Positions 1-9,614 of a DNA stretch of 64,000 nucleotides are shown piece by piece. The stretch is from assembly GCF_023091865.1 (NCBI RefSeq), contig NZ_JAHXDI010000002.1, positions 496,001-560,000 on the forward strand. Direction: 5' to 3'. The notes under the pieces were generated by a model. That model worked only from the letters and a program-made list of their open reading frames with translations, did no database searches and had not been told where the DNA came from. The stretch is from Chromohalobacter moromii. Lineage in GTDB: Bacteria; Pseudomonadota; Gammaproteobacteria; Pseudomonadales; Halomonadaceae. The position numbers and the translations under genes are program-made. Positions within the stretch are counted from its first letter, which is position 1; the number at the start of each line of letters is the position of its first letter.

Positions 1-30
1 TTCAATCCCCTAGCCCCCAATGAGGTTGCC

Positions 31-822
31 ATGGCGTCGCTGTCCACGATTCACCTTTATCCCATCAAATCTACTGCGGGACGTATGCAAGAATCGGCAT
101 GGGTCGGTTTGGAAGGGATAGTGGGTGATCGACGTTTCATGGTTGCCAAGCCCGATGGCACCTTCCTGACCGCCCGCACGCATCCACAGTTGCAGTGCGT
201 GACCGCGACGTTCGACGGTCAAACGCTGGGCCTGTCGCATCCGCAACTGCCCGCGTTGGAACTGGCGGTGGGGGCCTTCGATCTAGCAACGTTCGCCACT
301 ACGGTATGGGCCGACGACTTCGATGCCTGGACCACGCATGCACGCCTTGATGCCTGGTTCAGTGAGGTGGCGGGCGAACCCGCGCGGTTGTTGTGGCTGG
401 GTGAGCAATCCGCACGTTATCGGCGCTCCATCGAACAGCGCGTCAGCTTTGCCGATGGTTACCCGCTGTTATTGATCTCCGAGGCCTCGTTGGCCGATCT
501 CAACACGCGCACGGCTGAGCAGCATCTCATGGCGCAGTTTCGCCCCAACCTGGTGATCGCCGGTACCTCGGCGTATGCCGAGGACGAGTGGCGACGCATC
601 CGTCTGGGCGAGGTCGTTTTCCGTGTCGCCAAGCCATGCGCTCGCTGCGCGATGGTTAGCGTCGATCCCGCCACGGGTACGTTCAAGGAGGGGCGCGAAC
701 CCTTGCGCACGCTAGCCGGTTACCGGCGCGGCGAGGGCGGCAAGGTGTATTTCGGGCAGAACCTGATTGCCGAAAACGAAGGCCGCATCACGTGTCATGA
801 TCGTCTCGAGGTGCTGGAGTGA
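31..822 (+). CDS. MOSC-domain protein, YcbX-like N-terminal type
   Basis: 263-residue cytoplasmic protein. It starts with the MOSC N-terminal beta-barrel signature (HLYPIKST, residues 8-15) and ends in a MOSC domain. Cys203 and Cys206 lie in KPCARC; a cysteine at this place binds molybdenum cofactor in MOSC proteins. Family members such as E. coli YcbX use Moco to reduce N-hydroxylated compounds, but YcbX (about 369 aa) also has a C-terminal 2Fe-2S ferredoxin domain. This protein stops before that domain, so it would need an external electron donor. The ATG at 31 follows a GAGG sequence. The next gene encodes a secreted molybdopterin/pterin-fold protein, so the two may share a cofactor theme. 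Exact substrate is unknown. Confidence 0.85.
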   Translation: MASLSTIHLYPIKSTAGRMQESAWVGLEGIVGDRRFMVAKPDGTFLTARTHPQLQCVTATFDGQTLGLSHPQLPALELAVGAFDLATFATTVWADDFDAWTTHARLDAWFSEVAGEPARLLWLGEQSARYRRSIEQRVSFADGYPLLLISEASLADLNTRTAEQHLMAQFRPNLVIAGTSAYAEDEWRRIRLGEVVFRVAKPCARCAMVSVDPATGTFKEGREPLRTLAGYRRGEGGKVYFGQNLIAENEGRITCHDRLEVLE

Positions 823-941
823 AAATAGACCGGCCACGATATTCGGCAACCGAGTCTGGCATGCAAGCACCATGTTGCGGTGGTAGGGTCATTGATAGCG
901 GTATGACGTTTTTGCTCGCACTCGGATGGGAACGGCTAATC

Positions 942-1484
942 ATGAGTATCTTGATGACGCTGAGGCAATGCCTGAGGCGTCGAGGCATGACGGCCGGACT
1001 TGGCTTCTTTGTGTTCATGTCCTGTGTGTCGGTGGTACATGCTCACCCATTGCCGGCTCCCGAAGGAAAGGTCATGTTGACCGTGGAGGGGGATATCTCG
1101 CGTACCAACGGTAATGGTGTGGCACGCTTCGACCGCGACATGCTGCAGGCATTGCCACAAGGCACTACCGTCACGCATACCCCCTGGACCGCAGGTGCAT
1201 CGCATTTCAAAGGCCCTTTGCTGGGCGCAATTTATGACGCGGTCGGCGCTCGCGGCGATTCGCTGCACGTCGTCGCGTTGAATGATTTCGCTGCCGACGT
1301 ACCGCTGACCGAGGCAAAAGAGTACGGCGTCATTCTAGCCATGCAGCGCGATGGCGAGCCGATGCCGGTGCGTGAGTACGGCCCGTTGTTCGTGCTCTAT
1401 CCTTTCGATGATTACCCCGAACTGCAGACTGAGGAAGTGCGTTTCCGCTCGGTCTGGCAGGTCGCGCGTATTGTCGTGGAATGA
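942..1484 (+). CDS. Secreted pterin-binding-like protein (SUOX/Oxidored_molyb fold, PruR-like)
   Basis: 180 residues from the ATG at 942; the frame is open back to 819, but that extension looks noncoding. A charged start and a hydrophobic core (residues 16-31) end in VVHA-HP, a likely signal-peptidase site. The mature part resembles the sulfite-oxidase/YedY molybdopterin fold in miniature (THTPW, FKGPLL, ALNDF, GPLFVLYPFD) but is too short for a molybdoenzyme. Small periplasmic proteins of this kind, exemplified by Agrobacterium PruR, bind pterins and modulate a neighbouring membrane signalling protein. The stop overlaps the ATG of the downstream sensor kinase by four bases (ATGA), so coupled translation and a direct partnership are inferred. 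Confidence 0.75.
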   Translation: MSILMTLRQCLRRRGMTAGLGFFVFMSCVSVVHAHPLPAPEGKVMLTVEGDISRTNGNGVARFDRDMLQALPQGTTVTHTPWTAGASHFKGPLLGAIYDAVGARGDSLHVVALNDFAADVPLTEAKEYGVILAMQRDGEPMPVREYGPLFVLYPFDDYPELQTEEVRFRSVWQVARIVVE

Positions 1485-3694
1485 TGATGGTCTGGCGCTC
1501 CCGTATCCATCTCGTGTCGCGTTTGCCGATGCGGCTCAAGCTTGGGGCCTGCGCGGCGATCCTGTTTTTCGTTGCGGCCCTGGTGGTGGTCAGCTTGATC
1601 ATCTGGCGACAGGAAGTCCTGGCCAAGAGCGTTGCCGGCGACGCCGCCTGGGCGGCCTACAAGCTGGATCGGGAAACCATTCAGATGCGCAATGCCGTCT
1701 TGCAGGCCGAACAGAATCCGGGCGAGTTCGATGACGTGCGCATGCGCTTCGAATTGCTGTATAGCCGCATCAATCTGCTACGCGAAGGCGAAATCGCCGC
1801 GCTTTTTCAGTCGTTGCCCGAAGCGCGCGCGCTGTTGCCGGAGATCCTGTCGCGCAGCGATGCACTGGATGCCGCCTTGACGCGAATGTCCCCCGAGTCA
1901 CCCGAGCTTTCCTCATTAGATGAACGCTTGCAGACGCTGAGCGGCCTCAGCGAGCGCCTCGTCGTGTCGGTCAACGCCTATCTCGCCGAATCCAAGACGC
2001 GTGAGCGTGAAGTGCAGTTGGCACTGTATGCCGCCTTGCTAGCGCTGATCTTGCTGATGTGCGGTGCCACCGTATTGGTGATCCGTTTCCTGTTCCAGGA
2101 GGCGGGAGAGAATATCGCGGCGCGCCGGGCATTGGAGCATCTGAGCCAGGAGCTTCAGGACACCGCGCGTCATGCCGAGTCCGCCAACCAGGCCAAATCG
2201 GATTTCCTAGCCACCGTCAGCCATGAGATACGCACGCCGCTCAACGGTGTACTGGGTATGACGGAACTACTGCGCGAGCGCACGCTGGATGAAACCTCGC
2301 ATCAATATGTCGAAACCATCCACGACAGCGGTTCACAGTTGTTGGTGTTGATCAGCGATCTACTGGACTTTTCCAAGATCGAGGCTGGGCATCTGGACAT
2401 CGAGCGTGAGATGTTTTCTCTCCCCGAGCTTGTCGGGTCCTTGATGCGATTGCTCGAGCCGCGCGCCACATGTGTCGAGTTCGCGAGTGTCGTCTCGCCG
2501 GCGTTACCCGAGTATCTGGTCGGCGATGTGGGGCGCTTGCGCCAGGTGTTGCTCAACCTTCTCTCCAACGCGCTCAAGTTTACGCGGCAAGGTAGCGTGA
2601 CGCTGATCGTCAAACCGATGCGTGGCGATTGGATACATTTCGAGGTAAGCGACACCGGTTGCGGCATCGAGGATGTCGACCGCGAACGTTTGTTTCAGCC
2701 TTTTTACCAGGGAGCAGCCACGCAGAATGGGACCGGCCTGGGGCTGGCCATCAGCAAGCGTCTGGTGGAAGCCATGCAGGGGCGTATCGGCGTCTCGAGT
2801 CCGGCCAACCAGGGCAGCCGCTTCTGGTTCGAGCTGCCATTGCCCCACGACGCCGGTAAGGATGGAAAGCACATTCCATCAGGAGAAACATGGAACGCGA
2901 CAGCGGCACGTACGGCGCCCCTGCTGGTGATTGAGGACAATCCCGTCAATCGCCAGGTGGCCGTGGCCATGCTCGAACGTCTTGGACATACGGTGCATAT
3001 CGCCGACAGCGGTGAAGCGGCCTTGGAACTGACCGAGCACACGCCATTCGCCTTGATTTTCCTGGATATTCGTATGCCCAAGCTCGATGGGCCGGAGACG
3101 GCACGACGGATCATTGCCCAGAACGGTCCCAACCAGGCCACCCCTCTGGTCGCGATGACCGCGAGCGTCACCACCCAAGAACACCAACGCGCTTTGGCCT
3201 CCGGCATGGCGGAGGTGTTGACGAAGCCCATACGCCAGCACGTCCTGGTCGATATCCTCGTGCGCTTCGGCGTACGTGATCTGGAAGAGACGATCACGCC
3301 TGACGAAGTGCGCTCGTCTGCCGTGACGGCGTCGGCGGATACGCTACCGGCACTCCTCGATCGCCAGGAATTCGCGATGCTTGGTGACACGTTGGGTGCG
3401 GCGCAGCGTAGCGCACTGGTGGCGGCCTGGCAGTATCAGTCGCGGGTGCTGGAGGAGGCGCTCGAGGCGGCCGTCGCCGACGCAGATATGACGCGCACGG
3501 CTGAACTGGCACATCGCCTCAAGGGCGAGTCATCGTCGCTGGCCTTGACGCGCCTGGTACACGGCAGTGATTGCCTGGAGCGCACGGCGCGCCAGGCGGA
3601 TTCGGACGAAGCCGGTCGGCAGTGGAGAATGCTGCGCCCCACCATCACCTCGTCGCGTCAAGCGTTGCGCATGGCCAATGACATGCCCGCCTGA
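1481..3694 (+). CDS. Hybrid sensor histidine kinase (HisKA-HATPase-REC-Hpt)
   Basis: 737 residues. Transmembrane segments at about 21-42 and 179-205 flank a periplasmic region of about 135 residues that is probably helical. No HAMP domain is evident. The HisKA H-box is [10 protein letters not shown] with phospho-acceptor His248. The ATPase N-box (LSNALKF) is near 361-367, with DTGCGI and GTGLGL after it. The receiver domain holds acidic residues at 485-486 and phospho-acceptor Asp529 (LIFLDIRMP). The C-terminal Hpt domain has His678 (AHRLKGES). This is the TorS/BvgS-type four-step phosphorelay layout. No response regulator lies nearby, so the output partner is unlinked. Overlap with the preceding secreted pterin-fold gene suggests that protein is the ligand-sensing subunit. 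Confidence 0.9.
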   Translation: MMMVWRSRIHLVSRLPMRLKLGACAAILFFVAALVVVSLIIWRQEVLAKSVAGDAAWAAYKLDRETIQMRNAVLQAEQNPGEFDDVRMRFELLYSRINLLREGEIAALFQSLPEARALLPEILSRSDALDAALTRMSPESPELSSLDERLQTLSGLSERLVVSVNAYLAESKTREREVQLALYAALLALILLMCGATVLVIRFLFQEAGENIAARRALEHLSQELQDTARHAESANQAKSDFLATVSHEIRTPLNGVLGMTELLRERTLDETSHQYVETIHDSGSQLLVLISDLLDFSKIEAGHLDIEREMFSLPELVGSLMRLLEPRATCVEFASVVSPALPEYLVGDVGRLRQVLLNLLSNALKFTRQGSVTLIVKPMRGDWIHFEVSDTGCGIEDVDRERLFQPFYQGAATQNGTGLGLAISKRLVEAMQGRIGVSSPANQGSRFWFELPLPHDAGKDGKHIPSGETWNATAARTAPLLVIEDNPVNRQVAVAMLERLGHTVHIADSGEAALELTEHTPFALIFLDIRMPKLDGPETARRIIAQNGPNQATPLVAMTASVTTQEHQRALASGMAEVLTKPIRQHVLVDILVRFGVRDLEETITPDEVRSSAVTASADTLPALLDRQEFAMLGDTLGAAQRSALVAAWQYQSRVLEEALEAAVADADMTRTAELAHRLKGESSSLALTRLVHGSDCLERTARQADSDEAGRQWRMLRPTITSSRQALRMANDMPA

Positions 3695-3734
3695 AGAGGC
3701 GTGCACGCGCCTCGCTTCATCTGGAGACATCATA

Positions 3735-4976
3735 ATGCACAAAAAACGCTGGATCGGCGGGGGCTGCCTGCTTTTGTTGTTCGGCATTGGTTGGTGCGCG
3801 GCGCAGGCGTGGTCGAGTCATGCCGGTGAACAGGCGCTGGAACGCCTGACCGCACGGCTGGACGCTCGTGAGGGATGGCAGGCCTCTCGGCATGATGTCG
3901 AACAAGGGTGGTGGCATTCCTCCGGCGTTCTGCGTCTGGAAACCGTTGTGGTGGAAGGCAGTTCGCTGCGTGTGGCGCTCCCTTATCACGTTCGCCATGG
4001 CGTTCTGAGCAGCCATCTCGATGGTGAAGCGGTTGTGACTCGCGCAGGGGAGACGCTGTTGGCAGCGGATGTCGCCCCGACATGGCAGGCGACCTATCGA
4101 ACGTTATCGGGCGATATGAAAGGGCGGCTGACATGGTCTGCGTTCACCTCACGTGGTGTGCTGCCCCAGGCAGCGTCGCTGGAAGTCGGCGCCGGCGAGC
4201 TGATGTTGAATGGGCATGCCGGGGATGTGCGTTATCACTTACGCTCGGCGCCGTGGCGCGTATCGTTGGGCGAGGCGTCGCTCGAACTCGGGAAGTTCGA
4301 CGTCGAGGGTCGTCACCGGGGCGACGCGCAAAACTTCCATCACAGCATGGACCTGTCCCTGGCGTCGCTGGCCTGGCACGAGGGTGCGCCGTTCTCGCTG
4401 AACGCACTGGACTTCGAGGCCGATCTGCGCCTCGACGATGATACCTTCGGCTATCATGGTGAAGGCAACGTGGCGAATATCGCCGTGGCGGGACAGTCGG
4501 TGGCCTCGGGACGCATGTCGCTGGGATTGGAGCGCGTCGATGCCGATGCCCTGCGTGCTCTAATCGCACGCATTCATGAAAAGGGTTTGGGCGCTGGCAG
4601 TGGCCGTGACGTGGCCTCGGTCGACGCGACGTCGCGGTGGGCGCGGTTGACCCCTTTGATAGTGAATGTGCTGCGCGATTCACCGCGACTCACGCTGGAG
4701 ACCCTGCAAGTGACCAGCGAGGCCTTCGGCATCGACAGCCGCGCCTTCGGAGAGTTGACGCTCGACGGTGACGAATCGGCCTCTCTGATGGCCACTCCGG
4801 TGACATCTCCCGCCTTCTGGCGCCATCTCCAGCAACGTCTCGATGGTCATATCACGCTTGTCGATGCGCCGGCGCTTTTGGCCCTGCATCTGGGGCTTCC
4901 ACCGGAAACGCCGCGCTTGGTTTTTCGCGTCGACGCCGGCCAATGGCGCGTCAATGAGCGTGCGCTGCGTTGGTAA
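3735..4976 (+). CDS. DUF945 (YdgA-like) family protein
   Basis: 413 residues starting at the ATG at 3735; the open frame extends upstream into the kinase gene but that part is not credible. An N-terminal hydrophobic segment (residues 7-24) acts as a signal anchor. The rest is predicted soluble, beta-rich and periplasmic (many short LDGD/LTLDG-type strands), as in DUF945 proteins. E. coli YdgA is about 500 residues, so this member is shorter at the C-terminus. Function of the family is not established. It sits 40 bp after the kinase gene and upstream of lon; nothing ties it to either. Confidence 0.65.
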   Translation: MHKKRWIGGGCLLLLFGIGWCAAQAWSSHAGEQALERLTARLDAREGWQASRHDVEQGWWHSSGVLRLETVVVEGSSLRVALPYHVRHGVLSSHLDGEAVVTRAGETLLAADVAPTWQATYRTLSGDMKGRLTWSAFTSRGVLPQAASLEVGAGELMLNGHAGDVRYHLRSAPWRVSLGEASLELGKFDVEGRHRGDAQNFHHSMDLSLASLAWHEGAPFSLNALDFEADLRLDDDTFGYHGEGNVANIAVAGQSVASGRMSLGLERVDADALRALIARIHEKGLGAGSGRDVASVDATSRWARLTPLIVNVLRDSPRLTLETLQVTSEAFGIDSRAFGELTLDGDESASLMATPVTSPAFWRHLQQRLDGHITLVDAPALLALHLGLPPETPRLVFRVDAGQWRVNERALRW

Positions 4977-4993
4977 GCATCATCCCACGTAGG

Positions 4994-5021
4994 CTTGAAG
5001 TTCGCCGGTGACGCCCGCATT
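4994..5021 (+). promoter_or_regulatory. Candidate sigma-32 (heat-shock) promoter of lon
   Basis: CTTGAAG at 4994-5000, a 13-bp spacer, then CCCGCATT at 5014-5021. This is close to the RpoH consensus CTTGAAA-N13-17-CCCCATNT. It ends 44-47 bp before the lon start codon, and lon is a classical RpoH target. Confidence 0.6.
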
Positions 5022-5033
5022 CCTCTTGGCAAA

Positions 5034-5048
5034 CGGGCAATTTGCCCG
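5034..5048. repeat. Small perfect palindrome in the lon 5' leader
   Basis: CGGGCAA-T-TTGCCCG, 7-bp arms around one base, between the putative heat-shock promoter and the lon start. It would be in the 5' UTR if the promoter is used. It could be an operator or a small RNA fold; no U-tract follows, so a terminator is unlikely. Confidence 0.5.
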
Positions 5049-5064
5049 ACGACTTTCAAGGTGA

Positions 5065-7524
5065 ATGATGAGCGAACGCGATCAGGATCAATCCCGGGAT
5101 TTTTACGCCGAACTCGAAGAGGCCCGGCAAGACGCCGAAGAGGAAAATTCCTCGACGCGAGACGGGCAGGAATCGACCTCCCAAGGACGCGCGGTGGTGC
5201 CGACGCAGGACTACCTGCCCGAGCGCCTCTACCTACTGCCGATTCACAACCGACCGTTCTTTCCTGCACAGGTGCAGCCACTGGTCATCCACCGCGAACG
5301 CTGGGAAGACACCATGGAGCGGGTCGGCAATACGCCGCACCAAAGCGTCGGGGTGGCTTTCGTCGGCGATTCCGGTGTCGATGAGCTAGGGCCCGGTGAC
5401 TTCCCGGAGATCGGTACGGCGGTAAAGGTCCACCGCTCACAGACCGAAGAACAGCAGATCCAGTTCATCGCCCAAGGGGTGCGGCGTTTTCGCATCGTTC
5501 GCTGGTTGTCGAAGACCCCGCCGTACTTGGTCGAGGTCACCTATCCCAAGGAATCCATCGAGGCCAGTGACGAGGAAGCTCGCGCCTATGCCATGGCGAT
5601 GATCAATGGCATCAAGGAATTACTGCCGATCAATCCGCTGTACGGTGAAGAGCTCAAGCATTATCTCAATCGCTTCAGCCCTCATGAGCCTGGGCCGCTG
5701 ACCGACTTCGCCGCGGCCATCACCTCGGCCAAAGGGCCCGAGTTGCAGGAAGTACTCGAGACGCTGCCGGTGATGGCACGCATGCAGAAGGTGCTGCCGC
5801 TGCTGCGCAAGGAAATCGAGGTGGCGCAGCTGCAAAGCGAGATCAGCGAGCAGGTCAACGCGCAGATGCAGGACCGCCAGCGCGAGTTCTTCCTGCGAGA
5901 ACAACTCAAGGTCATCCAGCGCGAACTGGGCATCTCCAAGGACGATCGCGATAACGATGTCGATACGTTCCGCGAACGTCTCGAGAACCTGGAAGTGCCC
6001 GAGCGCGTCATGGAGCGCATCGAGGACGAGCTGGGCAAGCTCTCGGTGCTCGAGACCGGCTCGCCGGAATACGGCACCACGCGCAACTACCTGGATTGGT
6101 TGACGTCGCTGCCGTGGGGGATCACCTCCGAGGACCAGCTCGATCTGCCCCGAGCGCGCAAGATTCTCGATCGCGACCATGATGGCCTGACGGACGTCAA
6201 AGAGCGCATCGTCGAGTTCCTCGCCGAAGGTACCTTCAAGGGTGATGTCGGTGGCTCGATCCTACTGTTGGTCGGCCCTCCAGGCGTGGGCAAGACCTCG
6301 GTGGGGCGCTCCATCGCCGAAGCCTTGGGACGCGAGTTCTATCGCTTCTCGGTAGGCGGCATGCGCGACGAGGCTGAGATCAAAGGCCATCGGCGGACCT
6401 ATATCGGCGCGATGCCAGGCAAGCTGGTGCAGGCGCTCAAGGAAGTCGAGGTCGAAAATCCGGTGATCATGCTCGATGAGGTCGACAAGATGGGGCAGTC
6501 GTTCCAGGGCGATCCCGCCTCGGCGCTGCTCGAAGTGCTCGATCCTGAGCAAAACGTCGATTTCCTCGATCATTATCTCGACGTGCGTATGGATCTTTCC
6601 AAGGTACTGTTCGTCTGCACCGCCAACACGCTGGATTCGTTGCCGCCGGCGCTGCTCGACCGTATGGAGCAAATCCGCCTGTCGGGCTACATCGCCGAGG
6701 AAAAGATGGCCATCGCCAAGCACCATCTGTGGCCCAAGCTGCTCGAGCGCGATCGCATTCCCAAGAAGCGCATCAACCTCACCGATGCCGCACTCAGACG
6801 CGTGATCGAAGGCTATGCGCGCGAGGCTGGGGTGCGTCAGTTGGAAAAGCAGCTGCACCGCATCGTGCGCAAGGCGGCGGTGACGATGCTCGAAAACGAG
6901 CAGGATACGGTCAAGATCTCGGTCAACAACCTCGAGGACTTCCTGGGTGCGCCGACGTTCCGTAAGGAAAAAGTGCTCAAGGGCGTCGGCGTGGTCACCG
7001 GGCTGGCATGGACCTCGATGGGCGGGGCGACGTTGCCGGTCGAAGCGGCACGCGTGCACGCGAAATCGCGCGGTCTCAAGCTCACCGGCCAGTTGGGCGA
7101 CGTGATGCAGGAGTCGGCGAACATCGCCTATAGCTATACGATGGCGCATCTCAAGGAGTTCGGCGCCGACTCGACCTTCTTCGACGAGGCGCATGTGCAT
7201 ATGCACGTGCCCGAGGGTGCCACGCCCAAGGATGGCCCCTCGGCTGGCGTGACGATGACCACGGCTCTGCTGTCGCTGGCCAAGCAGCAGCCCCTGGCCC
7301 GCCCCCTGGCGATGACCGGCGAGTTGACGCTGAGCGGCCAGGTGCTGCCGGTGGGGGGTATTCGCGAGAAGGTGATTGCCGCGCGGCGCAGCGATATCTT
7401 CGAGCTGATTCTGCCCGAGCCCAACCGTCGCGATTATGAGGAGCTGCCCGATTATCTCAAGCAGGGGATGACCGTGCACTTCGCCAATCGCTACCGGGAC
7501 GTGGCTAAGGTGGTCTTCGGCTAG
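5065..7524 (+). CDS. lon: ATP-dependent Lon protease
   Basis: 819 residues (ATG at 5065; a second ATG at 5068 is equally possible). An acidic, polar N-terminus of about 50 residues precedes the LON substrate-binding domain ([17 protein letters not shown]). The AAA+ module has Walker [10 protein letters not shown] (404-412) and Walker [11 protein letters not shown]. The C-terminal serine protease domain carries the Ser-Lys dyad Ser726 (PKDGPSAG) and Lys769 (GGIREK). It degrades misfolded and regulatory proteins in the cytoplasm. The N-terminal sequence differs from canonical E. coli Lon (784 aa) and looks like the second Lon paralogue found in Pseudomonas (AsrA type), so a clpX-linked lon may exist elsewhere. 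A sigma-32-like promoter lies upstream. Confidence 0.95.
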   Translation: MMSERDQDQSRDFYAELEEARQDAEEENSSTRDGQESTSQGRAVVPTQDYLPERLYLLPIHNRPFFPAQVQPLVIHRERWEDTMERVGNTPHQSVGVAFVGDSGVDELGPGDFPEIGTAVKVHRSQTEEQQIQFIAQGVRRFRIVRWLSKTPPYLVEVTYPKESIEASDEEARAYAMAMINGIKELLPINPLYGEELKHYLNRFSPHEPGPLTDFAAAITSAKGPELQEVLETLPVMARMQKVLPLLRKEIEVAQLQSEISEQVNAQMQDRQREFFLREQLKVIQRELGISKDDRDNDVDTFRERLENLEVPERVMERIEDELGKLSVLETGSPEYGTTRNYLDWLTSLPWGITSEDQLDLPRARKILDRDHDGLTDVKERIVEFLAEGTFKGDVGGSILLLVGPPGVGKTSVGRSIAEALGREFYRFSVGGMRDEAEIKGHRRTYIGAMPGKLVQALKEVEVENPVIMLDEVDKMGQSFQGDPASALLEVLDPEQNVDFLDHYLDVRMDLSKVLFVCTANTLDSLPPALLDRMEQIRLSGYIAEEKMAIAKHHLWPKLLERDRIPKKRINLTDAALRRVIEGYAREAGVRQLEKQLHRIVRKAAVTMLENEQDTVKISVNNLEDFLGAPTFRKEKVLKGVGVVTGLAWTSMGGATLPVEAARVHAKSRGLKLTGQLGDVMQESANIAYSYTMAHLKEFGADSTFFDEAHVHMHVPEGATPKDGPSAGVTMTTALLSLAKQQPLARPLAMTGELTLSGQVLPVGGIREKVIAARRSDIFELILPEPNRRDYEELPDYLKQGMTVHFANRYRDVAKVVFG

Positions 7525-7837
7525 TCGTATAGGCGCTGCCTGAAGGAGCGTGTTCACGTGCTCACTATTGGGCGCGATCGGATGTCCGATCGCGCCCAAC
7601 GTCGTTACAATGGACGTACCCCTTTCTGCGCGGGGCATGGCGAGTCGCTTTATCCAGGTCGTTTCACTAGAAGAGCCGCTTCACGAGAGCCGCCTTACCC
7701 AAGAAACACGAGGCCCGCGCAACGTCATGTGACCGTGACATTGGACGCACGTCGCTCGTCTTATCGCTGCATCATCCCAGCCGGCATGCGTCGCCCATAA
7801 TTCGCCCTCGGGCCTACCAGACGAAAAGGAGCACTTG
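7525..7837. other. Intergenic region between lon and ilvD
   Basis: 313 bp without a convincing gene. It holds a strong 15-bp inverted repeat (listed separately) just after lon. The rest should contain the ilvD promoter, which I cannot pin down. Two overlapping short open frames here have no ribosome binding site or coding character. Confidence 0.6.
7568..7599. repeat. Perfect 15-bp inverted repeat after lon
   Basis: TTGGGCGCGATCGGA at 7568-7582 and its exact reverse complement at 7585-7599 with only TG between them. Placed 43 bp after the lon stop. It may end lon transcription, but no T-run follows on either strand, so it is either an unusual terminator, an mRNA 3'-end stabiliser or a protein-binding palindrome. 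Confidence 0.75.
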
Positions 7838-9550
7838 ATGAGCCAGCAGGACTTTCCGGAGAACGCCGATCCGCGTCGCCGCCATTCCGCCAATGTGGTC
7901 GACGGCCCGGGCAAGGCGGCCAGTCGCGCCATGCTACGTGCGGTAGGCTTTACCGATGAGGATTTCAAGAAGCCGCAGGTGGGTATCGCGTCGACCTGGA
8001 GTCGCGTCACACCGTGCAACAGCCATATCAACGTGCTGGCGGATGCAGCTAGTGACGGCGCCGACGCCGCCGGGGGCAAGGGCGTGGTGTTCAATACCAT
8101 CACCATCTCCGACGGTATCGCCAACGGCACCGAGGGCATGAAGTACTCGATGGCCTCGCGCGAGATCATCGCCGACTCCATCGAAGCCGTTTCCGGCTGC
8201 GAGGGCTTCGACGGCGTGGTCGCCATCGGTGGCTGCGACAAGAACATGCCGGGCTGCATGATCGGTCTGGCGCGTCTCGATCGCCCCAGCATCTTCGTCT
8301 ATGGCGGCACCATCCAGCCCGGCGCCGGGCATACCGATATCGTCTCGGTGTTCGAGGCGATGGGTGCCTATTCTCAGGGCAACATGTCACTGATCGACGT
8401 CAAGCAGATCGAGGAGACGGCGATTCCGGGGCCGGGCTCCTGCGGTGGCATGTACACCGCCAACACCATGGCGTCGGCTATCGAGGCCATGGGCATGAGC
8501 CTGCCCAACTCCTCGGCGCAGGAAGCGGTCTCGCAGACCAAGAACGACGATTGCCGCGCCGCTGGCGAAGCCGTGCTCAAGCTGCTCGAACTGGATCTCA
8601 AGCCTTCCGACATCATGACCCGCAAGGCGTTCGAGAACGCCATTACCGTGGTCATCGCGCTGGGCGGTTCGACCAACGCCGTGCTGCACTTGCTGGCGAT
8701 TGCCAACACCATTGGCGTCGAGCTCTCGCTCGACGACTTCACCGAGATCGGCAAACGCGTGCCAGTGTTGGCGGACGTGCGTCCGAGCGGCCACTACATG
8801 ATGAGTGAGCTGGTAGCCATCGGTGGTATCCAGCCGATGATGAAGATCCTGCTCGACGCGGGCTTGCTCCACGGCGACTGCCTGACCGTGACTGGTAACA
8901 CGCTGGCCGAGAATCTGGCCGATGTGGCGCCGTACCCGATGGATCAGGACATCATCAAGCCGCTCGACAAGCCGGTCAAAACCTCCAGCCACTTGCGCGT
9001 TCTCTATGGCAATCTGGCACCGGAAGGCGCGGTCGCCAAGATTACCGGCAAGGAAGGCACGCGCTTCACGGGGCGTGCGCGAGTCTTCAACTCCGAAGAG
9101 GAAGCACAGGCGCGGATCAATGATCTGACCGTGGTTGCCGGGGATGTGGTGGTCATCCGCTACGAAGGTCCCAAGGGTGGCCCCGGCATGCGCGAGATGC
9201 TGACGCCAACTTCGGCGATCATGGGGCGCGGCCTGGGCGACAAGGTCGCACTGATCACCGATGGGCGTTTCTCCGGCGGCAGTCACGGTTTCGTGGTCGG
9301 GCACATCACGCCGGAAGCCTTCGTGGGTGGCCCCATCGGTCTGATCGAAGATCATGATGAGATCACTATCGATGCCGAGAATGACGTGATGACATTGCAT
9401 ATCAGCGACGACGAGATGAATCGGCGTCGCGAGGCCTGGAAGCGTCCGGCACCGCGCTACACGCGTGGCACGCTGGCCAAGTACGCCAAGACGGTCAGCT
9501 CCGCGTCTAAAGGGGCAGTCACCGATCTGCCCGAAGCGCTGGACGACTGA
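7838..9550 (+). CDS. ilvD: Dihydroxy-acid dehydratase
   Basis: 570 residues from the ATG at 7838, with AAAGGAG as ribosome binding site; a TTG codon three bases earlier is in frame but less likely. It converts 2,3-dihydroxy-isovalerate and 2,3-dihydroxy-3-methylvalerate to the 2-oxo acids of valine and isoleucine synthesis. Iron-sulfur cluster cysteines are Cys60 (TPCNSH), Cys133 ([10 protein letters not shown]) and Cys202 ([12 protein letters not shown]). The C-terminal signature [11 protein letters not shown] is present. It is of the shorter family form (E. coli IlvD has 616 aa). No other ilv gene is adjacent. A strong bidirectional terminator follows. Confidence 0.95.
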   Translation: MSQQDFPENADPRRRHSANVVDGPGKAASRAMLRAVGFTDEDFKKPQVGIASTWSRVTPCNSHINVLADAASDGADAAGGKGVVFNTITISDGIANGTEGMKYSMASREIIADSIEAVSGCEGFDGVVAIGGCDKNMPGCMIGLARLDRPSIFVYGGTIQPGAGHTDIVSVFEAMGAYSQGNMSLIDVKQIEETAIPGPGSCGGMYTANTMASAIEAMGMSLPNSSAQEAVSQTKNDDCRAAGEAVLKLLELDLKPSDIMTRKAFENAITVVIALGGSTNAVLHLLAIANTIGVELSLDDFTEIGKRVPVLADVRPSGHYMMSELVAIGGIQPMMKILLDAGLLHGDCLTVTGNTLAENLADVAPYPMDQDIIKPLDKPVKTSSHLRVLYGNLAPEGAVAKITGKEGTRFTGRARVFNSEEEAQARINDLTVVAGDVVVIRYEGPKGGPGMREMLTPTSAIMGRGLGDKVALITDGRFSGGSHGFVVGHITPEAFVGGPIGLIEDHDEITIDAENDVMTLHISDDEMNRRREAWKRPAPRYTRGTLAKYAKTVSSASKGAVTDLPEALDD

Positions 9551-9573
9551 GGCGGCGTTTTCTTTGCATCACC

Positions 9574-9599
9574 AAAGCGGCCCCTGCGGGGGCCGCTTT
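9574..9599. terminator. Bidirectional terminator between ilvD and aconitase
   Basis: Arms AAAGCGGCCCC and GGGGCCGCTTT (11 bp, perfect) around a TGCG loop. T-runs flank the stem on both strands. It serves ilvD (forward) and the aconitase gene (reverse), which converge here. Confidence 0.9.
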
Positions 9600-9614
9600 T
9601 CATTGGTGGGCTTG

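Noticed and set aside
3567-3734. Upstream extension of the DUF945 gene
   Set aside because: It overlaps the end of the kinase gene and would bury the signal anchor.
6262-7638. 458-codon reverse-strand open frame across lon
   Set aside because: Shadow of the GC-rich lon gene; its product is His/Gln/Arg-rich low-complexity and lacks any family motif.
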